Positions 17,962 through 29,900 of a DNA stretch of 64,000 nt are shown in pieces. Source of the stretch: an uncultured Lachnospiraceae bacterium (GTDB taxonomy: Bacteria; Bacillota; Clostridia; Lachnospirales; Lachnospiraceae); NCBI GenBank assembly GCA_945949045.1, contig CAMFDG010000001.1, forward strand, positions 1 to 64,000, given 5' to 3'. The position numbers and the translations under genes are program-made. The notes below the pieces were generated by a model. It was not told the origin of the DNA. It did not search any database and was given only the letters and a program-made list of their open reading frames with translations. How positions within the stretch are numbered: the first letter of the stretch is position 1; every line of letters begins with the position of its first letter.

Positions 17962-19080
17962 ATGGGAAAGAAACACCGTGAAACATTAAAGGAAAATTTC
18001 ACAAAGAACTACCTTCCCCAGCTTAGGGTGCTTTTCCAGGACTGGGATATCAAGGTTATGTCCTACGTCATGCTGGTGATCGTGATGGTTGCCATGATTG
18101 CGGCAACCGTGGCGTGGTTTACCCATATGTCTTCGGCGCTGGCGGCGGGACTTGGGATTACCACAGCCTCCAATGAATCTTTAAAGGTGGAGGTAAAGCA
18201 GGAGAAGAATACTGCGGCGGCAGAAAACAGCCAGTTTGTTGAGGTCAGGGAAGGCGAAGAGGATACAATTCTGGCGGATCTTGAGATGCCGGTGTTTGAT
18301 AATGTGGAGTCTTATGAAGCTCCTGTAAATGCTGCATCAGGTGGTTCCACAGAAAGTTCTACACAGACAGTCAGTAAGCTGGCACCGGGAGTGTATGGAT
18401 CGGTGACGATTCGCTTGACGGCGTTGCGGCCGGAGGTGGATCACTATAAGATTACGCCATCGGTGTTGATGACGTATGTGGATGGAACGGTTTCTTCGGG
18501 TATATCGGCTTCCGGAAGCGAAGAGAGTACCGGAACTGTTACTGGAGAAATGAAAACGCAGCTGGAGAATCTGGTGAAAGGGCATATGTTGTTTTTTGAA
18601 CAACGTGTGAATATTACGGATAGTTCAACTGGGAAAGTTATAGTAAATGGTGAGGAAAAGGAAATTTCTGATTACGTTCATTGCGATAAATATATATTTT
18701 ATAATATGAATGCGGACAATAAGTTGGCGCCATTAAGCGATAATAATCCGTTGACCGGTGCACTCTCATGGAATTCTTCAACAAATGAAGGAAACTCTGA
18801 GGCGGTCACTCTATATTGGTACTGGCCTTATGAATACACAAATTTAAGTTCCGGTATCCAAAGTACGATTCAGTTGTCGGGTACTTCTTCAGACGACAGA
18901 AAACTTTATTTTGATCAAGATCGGATGCAAGAAATGAGTACCGGTATTCAGTGGACAGAAACTCAGTTATACGACTATGCGGATACAAAAATTGGTACCT
19001 ACGTCAAAAGTATGAAACTGCATTTTGAGGTGGAAGGTTATCATGAACAAGGACAGGCAGAACAAACGACAAGTCCATAA
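17962..19080 (+). CDS. SipW-dependent-type exported protein
   Basis: SYVMLVIVMVAMIAATVAWFTHMSSALAAGLGITTA; exported beta-rich Ser/Thr-rich domain. Confidence 0.75.
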   Translation: MGKKHRETLKENFTKNYLPQLRVLFQDWDIKVMSYVMLVIVMVAMIAATVAWFTHMSSALAAGLGITTASNESLKVEVKQEKNTAAAENSQFVEVREGEEDTILADLEMPVFDNVESYEAPVNAASGGSTESSTQTVSKLAPGVYGSVTIRLTALRPEVDHYKITPSVLMTYVDGTVSSGISASGSEESTGTVTGEMKTQLENLVKGHMLFFEQRVNITDSSTGKVIVNGEEKEISDYVHCDKYIFYNMNADNKLAPLSDNNPLTGALSWNSSTNEGNSEAVTLYWYWPYEYTNLSSGIQSTIQLSGTSSDDRKLYFDQDRMQEMSTGIQWTETQLYDYADTKIGTYVKSMKLHFEVEGYHEQGQAEQTTSP

Positions 19081-19858
19081 TGATTATTATAAACGTGGCT
19101 GTCAGATGATCGTTGCCATGGCACTTGTGATGATTCTCATTCTGGTGCTGGTTACCTATGCCTGGTATACCTTTCTGCTGAAGCGGCAGGTCAATTCTGA
19201 GGAACGGGATGTGATGCAGCCGTATTATCTTTATCTCGTGGATAAGAATGGGACCGATGTGCTGAATCTGACGGTCGGGAACCTGCATCCGGGGGAGACA
19301 AAACAGATTGTGATCGGTGTGACGAATCAAAAGCCGAATGGAGCCAGTGGTTCTGGTTATACGATTGCAAAGGATTCCCAATTCAACTATGAACTGGAGC
19401 TGGCGCATACAAGTAATTTGCCGTTAAATTATACAGTATTTGCTGAGAAAGATGATGCAACGGGAGAGAATTCCCGTACTCTTGAATGGACAGATAAAAA
19501 TGGTACTCCGGTAAGTAAAACATTCGAGAAACTTTCAAGAAATGAAAGTACTTCAAGTACTGTAAGTAGTAAGAATAACACAGAAATGTATTCCGACAAT
19601 GTTAGCAATACTGTCAATCTTGGAACATATGACATTTATGATAAAACATCCGGATCAGATTTTCAGCTGAATTCTAAGGTTGAGAATAACAATGTTGTTT
19701 TTGATTTAAATTATTACCTGATTGAACTTTCCTGGCAGGAGGGCATTCAGTTTTCTGATTATCTCAAAGAGACGGACCTGATGTACGTCATTGTGAACGC
19801 TATGCAGCTGGAACCACAGGAAAATGAGACAACAACGACTTCTGCAGAATCGCAGTAA
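19043..19858 (+). CDS. SipW-dependent-type exported protein
   Basis: MIVAMALVMILILVLVTYAWYTFLLKRQVNSEERDVMQPYYLYLVDKNGTDVLNLTVGNLHPGETKQIVIGV; start overlaps the end of the preceding CDS. Confidence 0.75.
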   Translation: MNKDRQNKRQVHNDYYKRGCQMIVAMALVMILILVLVTYAWYTFLLKRQVNSEERDVMQPYYLYLVDKNGTDVLNLTVGNLHPGETKQIVIGVTNQKPNGASGSGYTIAKDSQFNYELELAHTSNLPLNYTVFAEKDDATGENSRTLEWTDKNGTPVSKTFEKLSRNESTSSTVSSKNNTEMYSDNVSNTVNLGTYDIYDKTSGSDFQLNSKVENNNVVFDLNYYLIELSWQEGIQFSDYLKETDLMYVIVNAMQLEPQENETTTTSAESQ

Positions 19859-19916
19859 GTTTTTTATAATAGATTTTTATCAATATATACCGTTATGAGG
19901 TTGGGAGATTAGATTC

Positions 19917-20930
19917 ATGGAACGAATGAAGGCTATCAAAAAGAATCGAAAACTTCATAAGAAATTTTACAGGGCAATGGGAGGTTTTCTCATTACCCTT
20001 GTTCTGCTTTGTGCGGCAGGTGGCAATCTGTTTGCAAAGTACTATGCAGGGCAGAAGAATAAGGGCGTGGGGGTGGCGTCCAGCTTGTATTTTTCCAGTA
20101 ATGTGCTTAAGAATGTGGCTTCGACAGAGGATACAACAGATTATCCGATGATATTTAATAAAGAGGCATGGAACGGAACAGATGAATGTGAAATTGAAGT
20201 AGATATCCGTAACTATGCGAACCAGCTGTTGTATAACGATAAAAATCTTGACATTACTTATCAGATTTCTTTTCAACTATACAATACTTCTGATGGGGGA
20301 AACTATACCGTTTCCTATGATGGCGAAACCAAAACAATCACAACTGAGGAAACGGCTGCTGTATTTACGGACCGTCTTCTGCAGGGTGGAAAGCAGAATC
20401 AGGATCAGTTTGTAGTCTCTGTGACGAGACCGGAGAGCGAGAGCAGCAATTCCAAATACCGCTCTGTTGGCATTCTCGTTACGGCAACTCCGGTATCCCC
20501 ATCCTTTGTAGTAAATTCTGCTAAGCTGGGAGGTATTCTCTATGCCAGTATGCTCTCAGCATCCTATTCGCTGGATTGTAATTTTAATCAGGTGAATGAA
20601 TCTCTGAGTAATTATTCCGGGTTTCCCTGCACCATCTCCTATACACCGGGGGAGGATCAGGCTGCCCATGAAATCAAAATCCGATGGAAGGATAATCTGG
20701 AAATTGATCAGTTTGATCCCTACTATCTGAAAGCTAAGAGTAACAGCCAATTTGGGGATGAAACAGTGGATGATGTAGCATGGCATTATATAATCATAAC
20801 CATGCAGCCGTATTCCACAATCCAGATTGCCTTTTACCGGTCCTCCGGATTCGATGACAGTACGGTAACTCTATCGGAGTGTGTAAAAGCAATCGATTTA
20901 AATCATTTTTCTGAAGGGAGTGGTAACTGA
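19917..20930 (+). CDS. Exported protein, probable further SipW-dependent/TasA-like subunit
   Basis: MGGFLITLVLLCAAGGNLFAKYYAGQKNKGVGVASSLYFSSNVL; beta-rich remainder; same operon. Confidence 0.6.
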   Translation: MERMKAIKKNRKLHKKFYRAMGGFLITLVLLCAAGGNLFAKYYAGQKNKGVGVASSLYFSSNVLKNVASTEDTTDYPMIFNKEAWNGTDECEIEVDIRNYANQLLYNDKNLDITYQISFQLYNTSDGGNYTVSYDGETKTITTEETAAVFTDRLLQGGKQNQDQFVVSVTRPESESSNSKYRSVGILVTATPVSPSFVVNSAKLGGILYASMLSASYSLDCNFNQVNESLSNYSGFPCTISYTPGEDQAAHEIKIRWKDNLEIDQFDPYYLKAKSNSQFGDETVDDVAWHYIIITMQPYSTIQIAFYRSSGFDDSTVTLSECVKAIDLNHFSEGSGN

Positions 20931-23900
20931 TGGATAGAAACAGAATGAAACGAGTAATTGCAGTGATGTTGACCATCGCTATGTTGCTCTGCGAAAACGG
21001 AGAGCAGGCATGGATTATGGCAGCTTCTGTGGATACAAAATCAAATACAGAATCTGTTTTTGAGAATACAGAATCGGATTCTGCTGCTGTTTCGGATGAA
21101 TCAGAAAATAAATCTGTATCTGGAACAGAGGATCCTTCAGATACGAAATCAGAGGATACTAATAATTCGGTTGAAACGAATACAGATGAGTCAGAGGCAG
21201 AGAAAACACAGGAGAATGAAGCAAAGAATGATACTACTGCGACAAATAGTGGAGCTAGGTCTTCAGAGAGTATAATAGCTCTTCCTGTCAATGATGATGG
21301 AACATTAGGTACTATATCGCAGGGAATCCTTTATTTGATTAATGATTATAAAGGATGGATTGCCCTTGCAAACTATAGTAAGGAACATGATTTGTCAGGA
21401 TATCATTTCGGCTATGATCTTATGAATGGAAATTCTGAAACCTATGACTTTACCTCTACAGATGCTGACGATTTCAAGGGCATAGGAAGTCCAGAGCATC
21501 CATTTGCAGGAGAACTGAAATCAACTTACACGTCAAATACCATAACCTTAAAATTAAATCAGCCGTTGTTTACCTGCCTTTCCAGTAAGGCAGCAATCAG
21601 CAATATTAAAATTACATCTAGCGAGGAGTCCAGTGCAGGTCTTGCAGAGGTCCTGAAAGTAGAGGATGATGGACGGCAGGTATCCTATACAGATATCACG
21701 ATTGGCGGTTCAGTAGGGTACAACAACTTAAAGAGCCGGGCTGGTGGAATGTTTGCACAGATTCAGTACTCTACCGGTAATGAACTCAAGATTCGAGGAA
21801 CAAATGTATCCGTCAGCGCATCTGTGCAGGGGCAGACAGCCGGTGGATTGATTGGAGAACTTCAGGGTAAGGGTAGTACAGAAATCTTTCTGGATGGTTT
21901 TCAATTTTCTGAATCTCAGGTAAAAGGAATTACAGAAAATGATTTTTCATCGGGAGAGGGATGCGTCGGTGGTCTGATTGGAAATGTGAAAGGAACGACA
22001 GAGGATGCTAAACTCACCCTGTCGACCACAGGTGGTTCAGCCTATACATATCAGCGGTCAGCATATACCTGCAGTGGAAACAGCAGATATTGCGGAGGTT
22101 TCTTTGGCCGCGTGAATAATATGGATATTGATGTGAAATGTCCGATGACCTATGTCGGGAACATGAGTAATGATGGAATTATGGGATATGATGCGGGGGC
22201 GTTTGCCGGATGTATCGAGCAGTCAACGGTAACTCTGTATCGTCAGGTGATTTGTCAGGATGTAAGGCTGGATCATCCGAAGGAATATCCTTCAGGCTAT
22301 GACTGGACAGGGTATGGAATTGGGCTGTTTTCTGGAAATCTCATAGGCTCCAAAGTATGTGTGGCTGATACATACCAGCAATCTGACAGTAGTGTTGAAG
22401 CAGAGCCGGCTGTACTTATTAAAACAGCTGAAATTGAAGATAATAATGGTAGTGATATTGCAGATAAAACTCCTAATTGTAATAATACAGGAACTTCTAA
22501 TGCATATAATTTAGGATGTCTGATTGGAAGAGTTGAGAATTCAGATTTGTTATTTTCTGAAAAGCATCCCTGTACCATTAAATCGAATAAACTGGATTAT
22601 TGCCAGGGAAATATGGGAGGTGCTGTGGGTTACTTTTCAGCATCGGAAGGTACACATCAGATTGAACAGGTTATTTTTGCAGAAAAAAATCTTGCAAATC
22701 TAATGAACCGAAGATCCGGATATACCGGAGGTCTGGTTGGACAGATTTATCTCTCCAGGGCAGGAAATGTCCAGGTCAAAGACTGTGCGTTCAATGGAAA
22801 GCTTCGATTTGCGTCTTCGGAGATTACCAGTGATGGTTCTGTAGGAATTCTGGTAGGCGGTGTTCTGTCAGACAGCGCTGCATCCGGCAAAATCATCTTT
22901 GACTCGGATTCAGCCCATAATTTTGACATATGGGCCATTGATTCCAATCAGCTTTATGCCTTTGGCGGTGCTATTGGTAAAATGGATGCCAATTTTGAAA
23001 TTAGGGATACCACTATTTCTTCAAGCACAAGCGGTCTCAATTTTACGGGTTCAAATATAAATATAAAACCCGATTATTTTGGAGGACTTATTGGAGCTGT
23101 TCAAAATACCAGCACTGGAACAAGAAAAGGAGTAATTACAAGCAGTGATGGAAAATCCGTAAAAGTATGTGCTTCGTTAAGTGGTGGAAAAATCTCGAAA
23201 GCCTATGGTGGTTTATTCGGATATGTCGGACAGAATACAGCAATTTCCCTCTCCGGTACAATTACAGAGGAGGGGCAGAAAGCCTATTTATACAATCGTA
23301 AATATCCATCTTATGCCGGCAGCATTGTTGGAGAACAGGAGAATTCTCTTGTCTATATGGAGCCGGAAATTAAATTTACGCCATACGAACAAAATTCCTT
23401 GGATGAAGTTGGAAATTATGGCGGAGTCATTCGAAATGATTATTGGGATAAAACCAGTGAAGAAAATAAAGGAGAACTTTTAATCCAGAATTATCAGGTT
23501 TCCGGAACATTGAGTGAAACAATCAATTCTACCGGCGATCTGCTTCGTCTGGGAATTGCCATGAATACACAGGGGCAGTTTCTGCCAGTGAGAAATACCT
23601 CTCAGGAATCAGCGTCCCTTACCAATTTAGATCAAATTCGATGTGCTACATATACACTTCCACTGGCATCTTATGATCTGACAAATACCGGGCTTTCCTG
23701 TCTGTCAAGAAATGATGATACCGGTACAAAGGATACACCATTTAAGGGCTCTTTGAAGGGAACAAATAGCAGTAAATCCGTTCTTAAGTACACGGTTACA
23801 AGTCATAACCAGCCTAACTGTGGCTTGTTTGCTTCCGTTGATGGGGGAGAAACAGGAATTAGTTTTGAAAATCTTGATGTACAGTACAGCATTGCCTTTG

Positions 23901-26900
23901 CACAACAGAAATTTGCAGGCGGAAATAATGACACATCAAAAAGTTGTCAAAAAGAGTACGCAGGAGGTCTTGCATCGGTTGCAACTGGAAATATTACGGT
24001 AAGTAAAGTATCCGCTTCCGGTAACCTGTCAGATGTCAGCAACAGTGACTGGGACAATAACAATAAGGTATTTGGTCGTTATAATAAGGACACAAATAAA
24101 TATGATAGTAAATCAGATGATTACCTGGGGGGAATCTTCGGAAAGTATACAGGGACAAATAATGGAACTCTCACTATCGATCAGTTTTCCTGCAATACTA
24201 ATTTGACCTATCAGGACTATACCCATGTGATGGGTGGGGTGATTGGTTATGTAGATTTGGATCAATTGGAAACAGGCGAAAGCTGTGCTATTCAGATTAC
24301 TGGGACTGAAACAGAACCGGTTTCCTTATCCGGTCAGATTAATGCTCAGAATCTTTATACTAATACCAACGGCAGCACTTTTCCCATTCGCACAGGTGGT
24401 CTGATTGCTCAGATTGGAAAGACGCGTTCTGCTTATTATAAAGCAAAGTGTAACCTGACGATTCAGAATTTGAAGGTGGATGGTCTGAAGGTGTCTGAGT
24501 CTTCGGTATCCAGCGACTCTGAAATTGGCGGACTTCTCGGATGGAACTGGGTGGATGTAAATGTCGAACTCGCCAACGGAAAAATTGGAGAAACAACCGA
24601 TACAGGACTATCTGTCAATGCACCATTTGGAGGCCTGATTTATAGTGTCAGTGGGAAGATGGTGATTGATCAATTATCCATAGGTTCAAATGTGACCATC
24701 GATGCCAATAGTGCAGATGGTGTGGATCAGTGCGGCCTTCTGGTCCGGGATGGTCAGTATCTGTACCTGGATCTCAGGGATATCACTGGAACCAGCCAGG
24801 TCAATCCTTCTAATTACAATGGAACCGATTATGATGAACTTGTGGGCTTTACAAAAGGCGGAGATGACAGTGACCATGGAGGGATTGTATCCATTGGACG
24901 CAAGGAAGATAAATATTACCTCGGTCGGAACAGTAGTACATATGAAAGCTTTAAAAGCAGTCATATTCAGAATACCAATACCCGCTATTATTATGATCTG
25001 AATAAGCTGTCTTGGGTTGATAGCAAAAATGCTAGTAAGAATGTAGATATTAAGATATTAAATAGTGCCGATGCCATGATGCGCTGGCATTTATTGCACT
25101 ATGCCAATGCCTATCTGCGCGGTGTGATGGATGCAGATTATGCTTCGGATAAGTCCCCCCTGCCGGACAGTTATCAAATCAGTGGTGGAACAATTGATAT
25201 GACCGGATATAGTTTTTATCCCACTCCGGTTAAGAATGAAACTTATACTGCAGACTCTGGTGCTGTTATTCAACTGAATGCGAGAGCACTTAAGGAAGAA
25301 GAAAGCGCATTAGCATTGGAAAAGAAAAAATATCCGGAGACTTCCAGTTGCGAGCATTACCAGATGCATGCAGGGATATTTGGCAATGTATCCGGGCTTA
25401 CTGTGACCGGACTTACCTTAACCGGTTCCTTTAGTGTGCAGACTTCATCCTCCCAGACAACAGCCGGTGCACTGGTGGCAGGCAGTATCTATGGAATTGA
25501 AAATGGTACGGATGCAAACGGTAAAACGCTATATCAAGACATAACAAATACCTTTCACAACATCGTACTGAAGGATTTATGGTGTGTTTCCTCACAAGCG
25601 TCCCTCAGATACGAGGCTCCGATTGGTCTGATGATTGCAGACGTATCCTCCGGGGCCAAAGTAAAAATGGATGGCATCAGTATGTCCGGTTACACCGATG
25701 CTGAGGTAGAAGCGGGGAATAAAGCAGCCAGCGCCCTGATCGGCAATGTCGGGGGAGAGAATGCCACCTATATTTCCCTCAGCTTTAAAAACATGGATAT
25801 TGCGGATGCTGCCGAGGGTAAAAGTAATGATGCTTTAAAATCATCAAAAATGGATGAGGCGCTTGCCATGGCGTCCTTTATCTATTCCTACAACTTTGCA
25901 GAAAACTGCAGCGGAATATATACCTTTACCTATGAGGATTACCTGTATGGAAGATGTACAACAGACGCCGGTAAGAATAATGTTGTCACTTTGGGACAGG
26001 AATTAGGTAGTAATGGCGGTAGTCCCAATTATGCCCAGGAAGAATACTATGATAAAGACTATTTTGTAGGATATCTGGAGTCCGGTGATGATGCGCATAA
26101 AATTACCTTTGACTGTGGCAATTACCTGCCGTATGTGTATTCAACAGTAAAAAAGATCCTTGTGAATCCGAAAACCGGGCATCTGAATGAAGGCTGTGGA
26201 ACTTATGAGGATCCTTATGTAATTTCCACCACCAGACAGTTAATCACTTTGTATCGTTACCTTTATGAAGAAGATAAGTTTAGTGAGATTCTGGCAAACG
26301 GAAAATGGAGTGTCAATCCGGTGGGAGATGATGCAAAATGCTGTGACAAAACGAGCAATGCAACATCAGGTCATGGAGAGGCTATTGTCTATACGGGATC
26401 AAATAAGGATCAGTTCCCGTCACAGGAAAAGCTGAGCCAGGCCTATTATCAGATCACTGCAAATCTGGATTTGTCTTCCTATCCGGAATTTACCGGATTT
26501 GGGAGAACGGATCTTCCATTTACCGGAGTTTTTGTGGGAAAACAAATACCGGAAACAGATCCGACATGTCCTACGATCACCATGCCTGATTTTCCTGCGT
26601 CAAGCGAAATGTCAAATTATGGATGGATTCAGTCCGCAAAAGGATGTGTCGTAAAGGATCTTGTGATTGCCTTCCCGAATCCCGTTACCATAAATCAGCA
26701 GGTCACAAGGGAAAATGCGCAAGGTACAGAAGAAACGGTGGATGAAGGCGGTGTCGGTGGTGGCGTCATCGCAACGGTTTTAGGTGGAGAAAATGTGATT
26801 GATCATGTTACCGTAACCGGAAAAAGTGATGATATCTCCTGCTTTACCCCGAAAAACAAGAAAGCTATGATCGGCGGTTATGTGGGAATCGTAAATGCCG

Positions 26901-29900
26901 GCGGTGTTCTCCTGAGAAATATGGCAGAAGCACGGCTCAGTAACTTTACGGTCAATATTTCTACAGGCACGTATGATCAATATCCCTATGTCTGTGGAAT
27001 CATTGGAAGAGTGTATAATGGCTATGTGGTTTATGATGGAGGAACAGATACCATAACGCCTCTTTTTAAGAACTTGTCAGCAATGTATTCAAGTACTTCA
27101 TCATTGGAGCAGAGCCGTTCCTATGATATTATTAATGGTGCATATTTGATCAATAACGCTGGATCAGATCCAATTACATGGAATGCAAGTAATGGTTACG
27201 GAAATATTGCAAATGCCGTTCACCTTCAGGTCCTTTCCATGGGATTGAATGCCGGATTACTCAATTATGGACAGACGGGGCTGGATTCATTGTATGTGGG
27301 CTACAATGCGAAATCCAGACAAAGAAGCGGTGATTACCAGTATGTTGGTCAGGTATCAAATTCAGACGATTCGATTGAAGCCAGAAATAATGTCATTATG
27401 TATGATAATGAAAACGGAGCTACGGATACCTGTGCACCAAAGTATCACAGTTATCTCTCTCAATTTTTTAAATGGGAGGATATGATTCAATCAAACGGAT
27501 CCAGCCAGGATCTAAACCCGTATAGTTCCGTTACCACTTTTCAATTAAGTGGAAGTACTTATGATCTGTCGGTGTTTGGGACTGCATTTCGAGGACTGGG
27601 GGCACGATATTTTGAACAGGAGGATACGAGAGCTGACGTATTTCATGGTAATCTGACCGGCCCTGACACGATTGCAAAGATTACACTTGACATGCAAGTT
27701 GATGACATTCACAAAGATACGGTTCAAGATGTAGCAGACGCTGCCTTTTTGAATAATGTGATCAGGCCTTCTGACAAAACGCAGACTATTACAATCAAAA
27801 ATATTATATTGACTGGAAAGGTTTGCAATCAATCAAGGGATGATGAGATAGCGTCCAATGGAGTGGGAACCAAAAATGCAGCTGCTTTGATTTCGACATT
27901 GAAATATGTAAATGTGACCTTTGACAATGTTACGCTTAATACAATGCAGGTTGCATCGCAAAGGTATGCGGGCGGATTCATTGCATGTAATAATAACCCA
28001 TCGGGTAAAACATATTGCGTTTCGTTTATAAACTGTAATATAAAGGGAACAGATGATTTGAATTCCACAAAAATAACCGGTTTTGCAGATGCTGGTGGTT
28101 TGATAGGTTATAGTACAGGTATTGTACAGGTAAATGTAGGTTCAGATTCAACTGGAACTTCATCATTCAAATCTGAATTGAATGATCTGGATGTTGAAAA
28201 CAATTCTGATCCTGCATCAAATGGTACTTTACTTAGTGATACCGTATCTAAAAATACCGGAGGATTGATTGGTACAATCTTGGCTGATTTTACGATACAG
28301 AATATTCAGGGTACACATATTACAGTAAAAACAACTGGGGATAAACAGAATGTGCAGATAGGAGGCATGATAGGAAGGGCTGGGAAGCCTAACGAGAATA
28401 GTTATAATTACAGCTTCCAAAATATTAGTTTGAAAAATCTTACGGTAGAGAATACTTTTGATAATGGTAAAAATAGTTACAATGGAAGTAATGATGATAG
28501 AAAATATATCATTGCAACCGCAGGAATTATTGGAACTGTAGGCGGAAAATTAATATTAATAAACATCGTAGTTGGTAGTGATGTGAATAGTGATAAAGTA
28601 ATTATCCAAAATGACGGCGACAAGGTTCCAACACATAATGCATTTTGTACTGCAGGATTTGTGGGAAGGCATCTGAAGGGTGGTCAAATAACAGCTACGG
28701 ATTGTCATATTCTTGGGACAAATAATGGTGGACAATATACGACTTTGATTCGAGGTCAAGGGAGTAGTACTGCAGGTTTATTTGGAAATAGTTATACTAT
28801 AGAGGGCACGAATTTGTCTGTTGAAGGCGTAAACATTGATGCCTCCCGATTTGCAGGTGGAATTGTCGGTTGGGGAGAAAGCGATTCTACATGCACATTT
28901 CGTCAAATTTCTGTTAAGAATTCTTCTATTAAATATGCGAGTGAAACATCTTTAGGAGATGCAGGTGGAATTGAAGGACATGCAAGTGGTAAATTGAATT
29001 TATATGGTGTTACGGTAGATTCTGTTGATATTGAAGCTAAATGTGGAAGTATGGGTGGCTTTATTGGGTATTCTGGATTAAATAATGAAATAAATATTTC
29101 CACCTATACAGACACTAAAAATAACACATATACAAATACTGTATCAAACTGTTTCATTAAAGGGTCAAAGGTTGGTGGTGTCATTGGCTGGGCTGATATT
29201 AGAAATATTACTGTAGATAACTATTATAATGATATTACTATTACGTACAATAAATTGATTTCAACAAAAGGGAAAACTCTTATTAATTGGGGCAATTCAA
29301 CTGAGACTAATGGGTATGCTGGAGGCTTTGCCGGAAAAATTAATTCGTCAGATACACGCAGTCATCTGAAAGCTGAGAATTTAAAAATCCAGAATAATTT
29401 TATTGCCTGTTATGATTCAGGTAAAGCAAATACAGAATTAGGAGCAGGTGGAGTCTGTGGATACATGAATTCGGAATCCGTATTCTATCATGTGTCTCTA
29501 AAAGATAATGCAATTGGTATAATGAATGCTAATAATGAATTGCCGGATTTTAAAACGACACCGATTCGGGGTAATGGCAAAGGATTACGGGATTCTTTAT
29601 ATTATGTGGCAGATCAAGCTGCGAACGGAAAATTGAATCTGGTAAAACAAACAGGAACAATCGTTCCGGAAAAGGATTTTTATCAATATTCGTATTTGGA
29701 AGGAGCTGTACTTGGGCAGGTAGTTGGAACAGATAACAGAAGAGCAGAGTTTATTGACGTTCATATCTCTTATACTGATGCTGATGAACGTCCGGTATCG
29801 GATGTGGGAGCGGCGCACAATGCAAAATTGCAGTCCAATAATGATATGTATAGCAACTATCGTAAGCAGTGTACATTATTATATGATGGCAGAATGACGG

